Source: Prosopocoilus inquinatus (Eukaryota; Arthropoda; Insecta; Coleoptera; Lucanidae). Taken from it: a DNA stretch of 64,000 bases. Positions 24,692 to 35,933 of the stretch are shown here, piece after piece. Location of the stretch: contig CM069873.1 in the NCBI GenBank assembly GCA_036172665.1, positions 31,302,001 through 31,366,000 on the forward strand. Reading direction: 5' to 3'. The notes beneath the pieces are model-generated. The model worked only from the letters and a program-made list of their open reading frames with translations. It was not told the origin of the DNA and did no database searches. How positions within the stretch are numbered: position 1 is the stretch's first letter; each line of letters starts with the position of its first letter. Position numbers and translations under genes: made by a program.

Positions 24692-25627
24692 AAACATTAA
24701 TAATAACTTTTATAGGCATTATTTAATCTTAGAATTAAAAATATTACTCGACAGCATTTGTTTGAAATCTCCTTCCGCTAATATTATCAATTAATAGACA
24801 TATTTGATAATAACTCTAGAATGGAAAAAGATAACCATTTCGGGTTTTCGCAATAATGTTTATATTTTGTAAGTTTGGACACAGAAGAACAAGAAGAAAC
24901 ACACCTTTCTATGCAATTTTTTTTTAAATGTGAAGAACTATTACTTTCGCAAATAACGCCCTTTAGCTACTTTATAACAAATTAGCCGTAGCCGTTGAAT
25001 AGACTCTTGAAATCGGCTTAAAGTTCCCTTTCAAATGAGCCAAAGCTCGTTTATTTCTGATAAAGAGTACAGAAGTTATGATATTTTTTGAAGTAAATAT
25101 TTCAGCTGTTTTCTCCATCCTTATTAACAGTGATACGATAATGAGTCTAAAATCAAAGTTGTGCAAAATTAATTCAGCTTTCTAATAACGCTATCAAATT
25201 TGCAGCTTATTCTGAGACTTTTGCTAGTAAAATTTTATTGATGGCCCTATTAATTGCGCCCCTTTGCGATCAACTCAGATACTTAAAGTATTTTATTTGA
25301 ATTGCTCTTTGTTACTTTGACTATATTTTTTTTTCTGTAGGTATTATTATCAGTTATGTACTGCCGGTCGTAGCGAATCTTAAGACACCCTATATATTTT
25401 AGTATTAGAGTTTTAAAACTTGATAAGCCAACCAAACAAATAACAAAAACCTATTTCAAAACGTTCTTAAGTATGAAAAGCTTGAGAAGCGAATCCTGGG
25501 ATCGCTTTTTGACGATTTGTAACAAAATCTTTTTGTTCTTGAGTATATTTAAAGAATTTGTTTAAAATCCAGTACAAAAACAACGTAAGTTAGAGTCTAT
25601 GAATTATTATACAAACATGATAATTCA
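24692..25627. other. Non-coding, no feature recognised
   Basis: AT-rich. A small fragment resembling the 311-bp family end (GGGATCGCTTTTTGAC) is present near 25498. Confidence 0.4.
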
Positions 25628-26223
25628 TATACTGGGTGTCTCACAACGTACGGAGGATATTGAAAGGGCAGCTGGAGCACATCAAAATAAAATATTTTTC
25701 TTAATTCGCTTTTGACCAAAACCCAATAATAAGAGAATTACAGCAGTTGAACTTTCTTAATTTACACCTATAACTTCTTAATTAAAAAAATTATTTCACA
25801 AAATGCAACTTTATTGTTAAATAAGCTCTAAATTTATCAAAACCAGTATTCATAAAATGTCTATGTTAATCTGTTTTCTAATTTTGTTTTTAATTAATAG
25901 GCGGTGTACGACATGAAAACCCGTTTTCGGGCATTAAAAGAAAAAATGAAATAGCCGTAACTTTAACGTGACTCCTTGTTTTTAAATAGTTTTTTTATTG
26001 TAGAGCAGTGTTCAATTAATTTATAAATGTCTCAAATTTGAATTTAAAACGCAAAATATTACCACACGGGGTAACTTTTACTTGTTAATTAATTTCACTT
26101 TAAACTCTTGTATTTTTTTAGTTATTGATTTTCTACCAAAAAATTATTAAGAAAAAAGCTTTAATTTCATCTCCTCTAGCTACCGTTTTAATCTCCTCCG
26201 TAGGTTATGAGACACCCAGTATA
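25628..26223. mobile_element. 596-bp MITE with TATACTGGGTGTC inverted ends
   Basis: Left arm TATACTGGGTGTCTCACAAC then ACGGAGGATATTGAAAGG. The right arm, read on the minus strand, is TATACTGGGTGTCTCATAAC then CTACGGAGGAGATTAAAACG. Arms of about 55 bp enclose an AT-rich, non-coding core. The family recurs as a truncated end at 6310. Confidence 0.7.
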
Positions 26224-26752
26224 CAGATGAAACCATTTCAAGTATGCACAGAATTTAAATCGCCATACATTGCATCGTACGCTCACGCTGTAAGACGCTC
26301 GATTGTGCCTACTTAATGTGGTGGAATTGGTATATGAAGGAAAGTAATTAAAACGCTCACCCTTTCCTTTGGCTACTAGGTATGTACCTTCCGTCACCGT
26401 CACCTCCCAAAGACACTCGCCGGAGATCCCCGGTCCCCAAGATTTCAACAGTCTGCACTCGCTCGGCCAACCCTATTGGTCTACTTACAATTCTCACTAG
26501 TGTCTCCATCATCTCTCTCTCCTAATGATACCGACCTTGAGCCTTGCAATCACATTTCTGATGCTCTTTCACGTGCTCTAATTCTCTGAAATATTATTTC
26601 CACAAACACACTCTACACACACCGCAGATAGCCACATGCTAACACACTCTATCTCTACGTCTTGGTAATATCTGACACGTAGATTCTCAACCACCAATTT
26701 ACTCTTCCGCCAAGTGGTGTGATATCTCACCGCCTGGCACGTAGAGGTACTC

Positions 26753-26986
26753 TACGCGAACCTGCTTCCCAAGATTGTTCTTGTTTATCTTTTCTTAATA
26801 GTGTCTGACACATTTCAACGACCCATCTGGGAATAGGTAAAACTGTATGTATTGTGGACAAAACTTTAATACTCCTATTAGATTACAAACGCATTACTAT
26901 TTTTTCTTAAAAATAAATATACCTCTAACACATGAACAAAAGAAGAAAAAGGGATGCATAGATGTTTCCATTATAGTTTAAAGAAA
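26753..26986. repeat. 234-bp direct duplication, copy 1
   Basis: Identical by eye to 27332-27565 (offset 579). The copies start TACGCGAACCTGCTTCCC and end AGTTTAAAGAAA. A 345-bp unique spacer separates them. The ends are not TG...CA and there is no priming site, so these are not LTRs. This is a recent segmental duplication or an assembly duplication. Confidence 0.8.
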
Positions 26987-27331
26987 CATTAGGGCTCCCC
27001 ATTCGTTGCATCTGATCCCTAAGGACTCACTTGAGCTCGCGAATAGTACGTGATTAAGTTTGGTAGCGCTTTTACATGTTAGTACGATTTCCCTTCAAAA
27101 CAGTCACCAGTTGCACATATTCGGTGACGCATCCCACGCCACTGTGACTTCCGACTGGCTGACCTACAGGCCAACATAAAGGTGATGCAGCATGATCCAC
27201 GACAACCGAGCCTTCTTTCATACCAAGAATATTTCACGCTAATTCTCTACATAATATAGAATCTGCTACAAGAAGTAACTTATTTTCGTGCGTATCAATA
27301 ACGTAGTATAAACTGACTGTGTCGTCTAGAT

Positions 27332-27565
27332 TACGCGAACCTGCTTCCCAAGATTGTTCTTGTTTATCTTTTCTTAATAGTGTCTGACACATTTCAACGA
27401 CCCATCTGGGAATAGGTAAAACTGTATGTATTGTGGACAAAACTTTAATACTCCTATTAGATTACAAACGCATTACTATTTTTTCTTAAAAATAAATATA
27501 CCTCTAACACATGAACAAAAGAAGAAAAAGGGATGCATAGATGTTTCCATTATAGTTTAAAGAAA
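27332..27565. repeat. 234-bp direct duplication, copy 2
   Basis: Second copy of 26753-26986, with no visible difference across the full length. Confidence 0.8.
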
Positions 27566-28867
27566 GATAGACGATTGAATTTCTTGTCACATCATTTATC
27601 ATATATTAACATTACTGACACTTAACTTCACTTAGAACATTTTGCTTCTGTTTCAGGCTAGTTTTAGTAACAAATTAGCATCTCACTACAAATCCGAGTT
27701 TACGTTTCAATATAAATTATTATGTAGCGATATAAATCAACACGTATTTAGCTTTGTAGGTCACGATTGCGCGCAGCAAGCAAGCAAGCAAGCGGTGGTA
27801 ACTTAAGAGCTAATATATCATTAAAATTTAAATGTAAAATGCAGCGCCCTGCGCAAATTTAGTAGTTGCTTGCACAAAATTTCCCGGACGATTTAAATTG
27901 CATCCCCCGGGAAATGTAGAATTTGCCCTTAAATTGGAGAGGAAGAAAAAATTGACGTCGTGATGAATCTTAATCTTAATGCAAATGGTAGAAGCGTAAT
28001 TGAATCGTAGAGTCTTATCAAATCAAGTTTCTGGTTGCAAATTAAAAGCTTCCCTGTAATTTCCTTGAATTTGTAGCATTAAAATATTATTTATTAATTG
28101 ATAAAACTGCACGAGCCAATAATAATTTAACGACAAAATCATACAATTACAAACGCTTTTTCACAATAAAAAAAAGAAAGAAATATTCCCCCCTCAGTTT
28201 ATGCGGCACATACAAATATGTTTATTCTTTATGCTGAAAAGTGAAAAAGCTACGAGCTATTTGTCATTTTCACAGCTCTTCGTGACAAGCGTTGCAACTC
28301 GAACATGTTTCCGTTCATCATCTGGCGTAACAAATTGTAAAGTTGTAAAAAATTTACGATATAAGGGGTAGAGCATATAACTTTATCTATCCGCTCGCTC
28401 CTTTATATTTATGAAATAATGTTCTTATCTCACATTGTTGCGCATAATTTTGTTGTGGGTGCGCAATAAATACCCCTGATAAATTTTTACAGTACACGAA
28501 AGTGTTATAAAAAATGTCTGCGAAAGCGAAGAAGCATCGGAGTTTTGAAGTTTATTTAGTATGAAAATGTGCGCAGTGCGTTTGCTGAGAAGCATCAGTG
28601 AAGCGTATAAATTAGGACAATGTTATTCGACTTAAGGCAGGGCGTAAATCTCAAATGCCTTTAGATTTACATTTTAACTAGTTTACGCATATTAATTCTA
28701 TTATACATACATAATCAAATAAAGCTAAAATCTATGGGACGTCTTTTATAGCAAATAATTCCCACTAAATACATCTCACTCTACATACTAGAACAAAGCA
28801 AGTTTCTAATGAATGAAGAATTAATTAACTGATGATTAAGTAAATGAAGATATAAAAATAGTTAAAC
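27566..28867. other. Non-coding; short (CAAG)n at about 27775-27793
   Basis: No gene recognised. A small CAAG microsatellite follows GCGCGCAG. Confidence 0.4.
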
Positions 28868-30076
28868 GTATATATGTATGTCGCAGGAATTTTGAATAAT
28901 CCGTATTTTTGCAAATACACTAGTAATTTTGCAAAACACCGAGTTATTGCGGAATATGTGCACGGTTATGCAATCTTACTAATAAAAACAAGTAATTTTG
29001 CAAAATTCCCAAGCACATTCTTAATATCGAATACGCGTTGATGTTTATGCAATCTTACTATAGGATTTTAGTAATTTTGCAAAAATTGTAATGCGTTTCG
29101 GTAAGATTGGGTCGCTTTTAAAGTTTAACATGCATTATCCATTATCTTTAGAAATTTTGCAAACATGGTTTTAGTATTACATGAATGGCATTTGAACGAC
29201 ATTAGCTTAGCTTTGAAATTGGACAATATACGACAATTATTGTCGATAACGTATTTACTGTTAATACTACTTTATTAGTCAGTTCCACTAGTAATTGACA
29301 CATTTTAAGGCTCAATTCTCACTCGCAGTGCGTCGCATAGCGTCATTTTGCTGTCTCTAAAAGTTTTCTGGTTCTAAATGGAGTTATTCTCATTTGGGAG
29401 CATTTTATTCAAAATATTACATGTAAAAGCATAGAAACCAAAATGACGTGACGTGACGCGCTGCCCAAGTGAGAATTTAGCCTGATTTGGTTATTATATC
29501 AATAGGTTACAATGGCGTTAATGTGAAACAAAAAAAAAGAACTTAAATGCTTTTTTATTGCAAATAGGTGTTAGGTGTTGACTACAAAAAATCAGAAAAA
29601 TATTTCCGTATGCCTATTGCACAATTCAGTTATTTATTTAATCAAATTGAAGACTGACGGCAGTCACTTAGGAAAAATAAACACTCGTCTTCGACTGATG
29701 GCTTCTAACACAAGTTGTCTCATAAATAAGTATCCAATTTCTAGTAGAACTGATTAATAAAGTAAAAAAGCATGAATGTTATCGACAATAATCATCTTAT
29801 ATTATCTAATTTGAAAACAAAGTAAATGCTACGTATTACTAAAACCATATTTGCAAAATTTCTAAAGATAATGGATAATGTTGGTTACACTTTAAAAGGT
29901 ACCCATTCTTACCGAAACGCATTACAATTTTTGCAAAATTACTAAAATCTTATAATAAGATTGCATAAACATCAACTCGTATTCAATATTACGAATGTGC
30001 TTGGGAATCTTGCAAAATTACTAGCGTATTTGCAAAAATATGGATCATTCAAAATTTCTGCGACATATATATACAT
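28868..30076. mobile_element. 1.2-kb foldback element with ~320-bp arms
   Basis: The left arm (28868 to about 29200) and the right arm (about 29775-30076) are inverted copies. They share TATGTCGCAG, ATTTTGAAT, TATTTTTGCAAATAC, AGTAATTTTGCAA, GCAATCTTA and AACGCATTACAATTTTTGCA. A TAATTTTGCAAA phrase recurs several times within each arm, so the arms have internal tandem structure. The middle holds a second inverted-repeat element (29308-29483) and no gene. Confidence 0.7.
29308..29483. mobile_element. 176-bp MITE nested in the foldback element
   Basis: AGGCTCAATTCTCACT at the left is matched by AGGCTAAATTCTCACT (minus strand) at the right. Inner arms GCGTCATTTTG and CAAAATGACGTGACG continue the match. 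No clear target duplication. Confidence 0.55.
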
Positions 30077-30227
30077 TCATGCTTAATCTCCCCTATTAAG
30101 TTTTAAGTCGCGATGTAAAAGTTCTTTTTTTTGCTTTATTGGCCGTGTCTTATTTTGGGCTCATTTTGCCAGTTACTATAGTTAATTAAAGCTGAGTCAA
30201 ATATTTTTGGATAAACACAGACAATCA

Positions 30228-30312
30228 TGGATCGAGCAGGACTCGAACCTGCACTGTGAGTGCCCGCGGTCTCTGACTCAGCCAGTTAACCGCAAAGCTA
30301 CTCGCCAGCTCG
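30228..30312 (-). repeat. tRNA-like sequence, probably a SINE head
   Basis: On the minus strand a perfect T-arm is present (GCAGG, TTCGAGT, CCTGC), with the B-box GGTTCGAGTCC and an upstream A-box-like region near AGTAGCTTTGCGG. The 5' and 3' ends do not pair into a 7-bp acceptor stem, so this is not a functional tRNA as read. A tRNA-derived SINE head or a tRNA pseudogene is the best reading. The downstream body on the minus strand (to about 30185) is not assignable. Confidence 0.5.
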
Positions 30313-30349
30313 ATGTAAAAGTTAAAAAATACGTGTTGAGGTTAATTTT

Positions 30350-30830
30350 ATGAAGAGCACGGTACCGGCAAGACAGTTAGCTGAGCGTTTCCTAAACTTT
30401 TAGGTTTCCCGACCCCCTTCTGAGCTGTGTTAAGGTTCACAATTCAATGGGGGTGGGTTTTATATTCACAACAGATGAATGTGAGGGTTAATGCGTGCAA
30501 AAATAAGAAGGCAGCGTATGTGGCTGGCTTCCCCAGTGTACAATATCATTGTGATGGAAATACAGCTTCTAGAGTCCCCACTGGAGTGGTCGGGCCCGTA
30601 AAAACGGCCAGGGTAAGTGAAATGTTCCATATTACTGAATAGATGCTCGTGAAGGGTTATTTGTAATTTGCATGATCCTTATCGAATTGGGATGCAGTGC
30701 CCGGATGCTAAGACGTTTAGCCTCAGCGCCTGTTGCGGTCAGGGAGCGAGAAAGAAATAACACAGAGAATGAGAAGCCTAACTAACGGCGAGTGAATGTT
30801 TATTGTAACTCCGTCCTCTGATGGCACATT
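30350..30830 (+). repeat. Diverged repeat, copy B (partner 17155-17700)
   Basis: Collinear with 17155-17700 from GAAGAGCACGGTACCGG to the AACACAGAGAATGAG phrase and beyond (GTGAATGTTTATTGTAA in both). It retains a 71-codon frame at 30427-30642 whose end (VSEMFHITE) parallels copy A. It lies about 220 bp left of the Polinton. Confidence 0.55.
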
Positions 30831-31041
30831 AGTCAATAATATTAAACAAAAAAAATCTGGCCAACATGTGGTGGCTAGTCTATCATGTGTGCCTACTTCC
30901 GGTTGCGTAACCGGTATAAATCAGCTTTGCATCTGCATAAAATTTGAATTTCCATAATTCAGAAAAAAGGCGATATGTTTAAAGGATTACGCATTAGCAC
31001 CTTAAAAAAATCACGCTCATAACAAACAAGCGGCATTAAAT

Positions 31042-31047
31042 AGCCTC
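31042..31047. repeat. Polinton target site duplication, left
   Basis: AGCCTC immediately precedes the first base of the left terminal inverted repeat and recurs exactly at 50539-50544. Six bases is the duplication length known for Polinton/Maverick integration. Confidence 0.95.
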
Positions 31048-31164
31048 AGTAGTAGGAATAGGCCGATTCTGGAACCTCCTCCGACCTTGACCAATAAAAT
31101 TCAAGGTCAAGGTCGGAGGAGGTTCCAGAATCGGCCTATTCCTGACGTGACCCCACCATGAGCT
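31048..31164 (+). repeat. Polinton left terminal inverted repeat with 90-bp hairpin
   Basis: About 117 bp match 50422-50538 in inverted orientation with few differences. Within it, 31054-31143 is itself a palindrome: 39-bp arms 31054-31092 and 31105-31143 are exact complements by eye around a 12-nt AT-rich loop. Each arm contains CCGACCTTGACC or its complement. Inward of about 31165 the two ends diverge: the left leads into an 11-bp array, the right into degenerate copies of the terminal motif. Confidence 0.93.
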
Positions 31165-31760
31165 TCACCTTGAGGTGACCTTGAAATGACCTTGTGATGA
31201 CCTTGAAATGACCTTGAGGTGACCTTGAAATGACCTTGAGGTGACCTTGAAATGACCTTGAGGTGACTTTGAGATGGCCTTGAGGTGACCTTGAGATGGC
31301 CTTGAAATGACCTTGAGGTGACATTGAGGTGACCTTGAAATGACCTTGAAATGACCTTGAGGTGACCTTGAAATGACCTTGATGTGACCTTGAGATGACC
31401 TTGAAATGACCTTGAGGTGACCTTGAAATGACCTTGAGGTGACCTTGAAATGACCTTGAGGTGACCTTGAAATGACCTTGAGGTGACCTTGAAATGACCT
31501 TAAAATGACCCTGAGATGACCTTGAAATGACCTCGAGGTGACCTTGAAATGACCTTGAAATGACTCTGAGGTGACCTTTAAATGACCGTGAGGTGACCTT
31601 GGGGTGACCTTGAGGCGACCTCGAGGTGACCTTGAAATGACCTTGAAATGACTCTGAGGTGACCTTTAAATGACCGTGAGGTGACCTTGGGGTGACCTTG
31701 AGGCGACCTTGAAATGACTGAGGTGACCTCGTAACGGACCTTGAAGCGCGGTGACTCAAA
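31136..31760 (-). repeat. 11-bp tandem array of nuclear-receptor-type half-sites
   Basis: From about 31165 to 31740 the plus strand alternates GAGGTGACCTT and GAAATGACCTT units, roughly fifty in all, with a few 1-base variants. Almost every unit boundary spells TGACCTTGA, whose complement TCAAGGTCA is the extended half-site bound by monomeric nuclear receptors such as FTZ-F1 and ERR. The 11-bp period is close to one helical turn. A 207-codon minus frame (31136-31759) stays open because three 11-bp units make an 11-codon peptide repeat; I do not consider it a gene. The array ends about 70 bp from the presumed polymerase promoter. Confidence 0.9.
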
Positions 31761-31810
31761 TGTAATTGTTTTGAAATAACCCTGACGCAACCTGTTATTG
31801 AATATGTACC

Positions 31811-31922
31811 TATTTAAGGAGGTGTTTAATTTGATATCCGCAGACGACGGTTGACCCTCAGATTGAGTTTACCAACTTATTGAACGTAGTGAACGTGATA
31901 GTGCTTATTAAAATTATAAAAC
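31811..31922 (+). promoter_or_regulatory. Probable polymerase promoter and 5' leader
   Basis: A TATTTAAGG TATA-like box begins at about 31811, roughly 110 bp upstream of the ATG at 31923. No upstream ATG other than those close to the TATA-like box is evident in the likely leader. Inferred only from sequence and position. Confidence 0.45.
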
Positions 31923-34900
31923 ATGTTTGATTGCAATCAGTGTGGCAAACAATTTACGCGAATCGATAATATGAATCGTCATTTGCGTACGTCATGCCAG
32001 GGAAAACGTTTGAAATTAGATGAAATTGCCGGACCGTCCAAAGTTGTTGACCAGGTGAACGTTATGAAATGTGATGTGTGTGAAATATACGTCAGCAGAA
32101 AGTGTTTCTCAGCACATTTGCGTAGTAATTCACATAAAAGTAATGCTTTTGTGGTCGTCGATAACGGCGTGGAGAAGATAGCTGGTGCATTCGGAGACAA
32201 AATCGTAACGTACCGTATAACGGAACCTTACAATTATGTCGATGTTGAGGATTTTATGTACAATATTCAAGAAAAAGTACTAACTTTGGTTCAAAGTATA
32301 TTAGACATCCATAAAGCATTAAAGTGGAATGTGGAAATTTTCGGAGTATATTTCTTAGATTCTAAAGAAAGTTCTGAGATAAAATCTTTTAACACCAAGA
32401 ATAAAATAACTTGTTTTGGAACTGATATATACAATATATATCGTGATTTTGTAAACGAAATACATGTAAAAATGTCGGAATTTCAGGAGCGAGATTCAGG
32501 TAAAACAAATAATAGGTGCAATCGTTTAGAATAAAACTTAAAGTTGCAAATATTGTTACAGGATGGACTTTGTGCAGAATTTTATATATGGAAGTCAACA
32601 TTAATAAATACAATCCACTGAAAGCATCCAGCTTCATGCCATTACCGTCTTCAATAAGTGCGAAGAAAGCTGTCATAAATGTTAGAAATAACGACAACGC
32701 TTGCTTTGCCTGTGCGATAACGTCAGCGATGTGTCAACCGATAGGTCTTCCTCAAAGGATGTCTTCGTATCCCCATTATAACACAGTAGCGGATTTCACT
32801 GACCTAGAATTTCCACTGAAAGTTTGTGACGTGAAGAAATTTGAAAGCAAGAACAATATTTCTATAAATGTCTACGGACTCGGTTCCCATTATAATGGTA
32901 AGGTTACGGTTGATGAAGTTGTAGGACCGTTACATTTTACTAAAAATAGAAAAAATATTCATATAAACTTATTATTAATTGATGACAACAACGGAAATAC
33001 TCACTATTGTTGGATTAAAAATTTATCACGTTTAGTGTCAAAACAGACTTCACATCACGGTCACGAGAAATATATTTGTGAAGGATGTTTAGTGTATTTT
33101 CCATGTATTGAAAAATTGCAACGACACGAGAGGGAAGACTGTAAAGTTATCAAAACAGTTTTACCATCGACAGAGTTAAAAATAAATAAGTATGGTGAAT
33201 CTTTGCCAGAGAATATATTACAATTTGAAAATTTTGAAAAACAGTTAAAACTTCCTTTTGTTATATATGCCGATTTCGAAGCATTGCTAAAACCACTGGA
33301 CAGAGTAGAACCAAATCCAGATAAATCTTTCACTGTTAAGTGTTATGAACACGAACCTCATTCATTTGCATATTACATTAAGTGCAGTTTCAATGCAAAT
33401 TTGTCAATGTTAAAGTTATATCGCGGAGAGAATGCCGCCACTGAGTTTATAAAATGGTTAGAAAAAGATATTAAAGAAATTTACGATAAATATTTAAGTA
33501 AAATTGAGCCGATGACTGATTTAACACGAGAAGAAAAAGAGGCATACGACCGTGCAACAATGTGTCATATTTGTGAAAAACCAATATTAGATGTTAAGGA
33601 GAAGGTGCGTGATCACGAACATTTATCGGGAGCGTTTAGAGGTGCTGCTCACTCTGTGTGCAACATTAATTTTAAAATACCAAAATTTATTCCAGTGTTT
33701 TTTCATAATCTTTCTAATTATGACAGTCACTTGTTTGTAAAGACAATGGCATTAGAAGGTGAAGATGTGGACGTGATCGCACAAAATAAGGAAAAATATA
33801 TATCCTTTTCGAAATTAATACATGTGGGGGATAAGACAGACTGTAAAGGTAAAAAGCGCAAAGTATATTTCAAAATAAGATTTGTAGATTCTTTTCGTTT
33901 CATGCAATCGTCTTTAGAGAAATTAAGTTCATACTTGGAAGATTGGCAATGTAGGGAAATTAGAAAATATTTTAACGATGAGGAGATGTTTAAATTAATA
34001 CGTCAAAAAGGAATTTTCCCGTATTGTTTTATTGACTCACTCATGAAATTAGATTTTGCCACTTTACCTTCTAAGAAAGATTTTTATGATGTGCTGTATG
34101 ATGAACACGTAAGTGATGAAGATTATGAGAGAGCACAGCGCGTTTGGAATTTATTTAACTGTAAAACTATGGGTGATTACAGTGATGTATACGTAACATC
34201 TGATGTTTTACTGTTGGCAGACGTATTTGAAAATTTCAGAGACCTTTGTATTGATAATTACAAACTAGATCCTTGCCATTTTTTCACCGCTCCAGGATTA
34301 AGTTGGGATGCAATGTAAGAATGACAAAAATTAAATTAGAGTTACTGCAAGATGTTGATATGCTACATTTTTTTAGAATGGGTATACGCGGTGGAGTGAG
34401 TATGTGCACTAAAAGAATCGAAAACGCTAATAATAAATTTGTGCATGGTTTTGACTCTAAGAAGGCAACTAAATATTTACTATATCTTGATGCTACAAAT
34501 CTGTACGGTCACGCAATGTGTTCCAGATTTCCGTGGGGAGAATTTACTTGGTTGCGTACAGAAGAGATTAACAATCTTAACATTTCAGAGTTAGAAGAAA
34601 ATTCAGATGTCGGGTACATATTCGAAGTAGATTTGGAATACCCGACTCATTTACACAACCACAACGAATTACCATTTTGTCCGGAAAACATAATTCCACC
34701 AAATTCGAAATATGGTAAACTTATTCCAAATCTGTACAACAAAAGGAAATACATAATTCACTATTTAAATCTGAAACAATGTTTGGAAAATGGTTTAATA
34801 TTAAACCAAATTCATAGGGCAATTAAATTTAAGCAATCTCGTTGGCTAAAAATATACATAGGCTTTAATTCACAAAAACGAGCTGAAGCTAAAAACGAAT

Positions 34901-35763
34901 TCGAAAAAAATTTTTACAAATTATTAAATAATAGTGTTTTCGGTAAAACTATGGAAAATGTTGAGAATCGCGTCGACATTAAATTGGCCACCAGCTGGGA
35001 AACCCATAATCGAAGACCGGGAGCTGAATCATTGATAGCTAAACCAAACTATAAATCGAGTAAAATTTTTAGTGATCACCTGGCCGCAATAGAATTATGC
35101 AAAGTACAAGTAAATTATAATAAACCTTTATACGTAGTTTTGGAAATATCAAAAACAGTAATGTACGATTTTTATTACAATTTTATAAAGCGAAAATATA
35201 ACAATAGAGCAGCTTTATTATATACTGATACGGATAGTTTAATACTGACCGTTAATACTGATAATGTATACGATGACATAAAGCAAAATTTAGATAAATT
35301 TGATACTTCAAATTACCCACCGAATAATGTACATGAAATGCCTCGAACTGAATCAGTTATTGGACGATTTAAAGACGAATACGCAGGACAGGTTATAGAA
35401 TCTTTTATCGGGACCGGTGCGAAAGCCTACTGTGTAAAGCTTATTTCAAAATGTACTAAGAAAGCAAAAGGTGTTAAAAAATACGTTATAGATAAATACT
35501 TATCTGTAGATGACTACAAAGAAATCATTGAACGAGATGGTTTTATTTTTAAAAAGATGTACGTGTTTTACTCAGATTTTCATACGGTGTATACAGAGTT
35601 GAAAAATAAAATTGCCTTATCATCTAGAGACGATAAACGTTATATTTTGGATGACAAAATTCATACTCTGGCGTGGGGTCACCATAAAATTGCTGATATA
35701 GAAAGAGATAAAACACTAAAAGAACTAATTCAAAAACTGGAAAAAGAATTAGAAAATAAATAA
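31923..35763 (+). CDS. Polinton protein-primed DNA polymerase B (one intron, one frameshift)
   Basis: Replicates the element by protein priming. Exon 1 (31923-32499) encodes C2H2-type fingers: CNQCGKQF at the N terminus and CDVC about 50 residues later. A 62-nt intron (32500-32561, GT...AG) follows. The next part (to 34318) holds another finger (YICEGC), exonuclease motifs YADFEAL (about 33270) and FFHNLSNYDSHLF (about 33698), and SDVLLLADVF (about 34200). It also holds a Cys/His DHEHLSGAFRGAAH block resembling an endonuclease VII-type zinc site. Near 34314-34318 the frame is lost by what looks like a one-base deletion and resumes in the frame 34273-35763. There lie the palm motifs YLDATNLYG (34483), KNEFEKNFYKLLNNSVFGK (34891) and YTDTDS (35221). 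AATAAA overlaps the stop codon. Confidence 0.92.
32500..32561 (+). other. Intron in the polymerase gene (62 nt)
   Basis: It begins GTAAAAC and ends TTGTTACAG, AT-rich throughout. Without removal the upstream frame meets a stop at 32532-32534. With removal the frame passes directly into the downstream 590-residue frame at a Gly-Trp pair. Intron length equals that proposed for the 285-aa gene at 49.9 kb. Confidence 0.8.
32660..33040 (+). other. Possible cysteine-protease-like domain in the polymerase N terminus
   Basis: Between the first fingers and the exonuclease domain, the polymerase frame has NVRNNDNACFACAI and, about 100 residues later, NTHYCWIKNL. A Cys next to Asn-Asp and a later His before a hydrophobic/Trp segment is a layout seen in papain-fold proteases of virus-like elements. 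This is pattern resemblance only; the domain could equally be structural. Confidence 0.3.
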
Positions 35764-35933
35764 AGTATGTTTTATTTATAAGTTCTGTTAGAAAGTAAAT
35801 AAATTAATTTGTAAAATTCATTTATTGTGTATTGTGAGTATTGTATGTTTACAGTTGTAGTTAATAAATATTTATTATAAAACATTGCGTTTTGGTATCC
35901 ATGAATCATGTTTAGAACTCAATCCTAAATAAC
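35764..35933. terminator. Convergent 3' region with poly-A signals on both strands
   Basis: The tail-to-tail polymerase (+) and integrase (-) genes are separated by 170 bp. AATAAA is present on the plus strand at the polymerase stop (about 35757-35767) and on the minus strand within about 35860-35880. Overlapping 3' ends are likely. Confidence 0.5.

Noticed and set aside
26753..27565. Short LTR retrotransposon (direct repeats around 345 bp)
   Set aside because: Ends are not TG...CA, no primer-binding site or polypurine tract, no target duplication seen.
30228..30312. Functional tRNA gene on the minus strand
   Set aside because: T-arm is perfect but the acceptor ends do not pair, so not a working tRNA as read.
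31136..31759. 207-codon minus-strand frame of SFQGHLKV-type repeats
   Set aside because: It is the translation of the 11-bp tandem array; 33 bp makes 11 codons with no stop, so openness is automatic.
32389..32697. 102-codon minus frame over the polymerase exon junction
   Set aside because: Antisense shadow of the polymerase gene.
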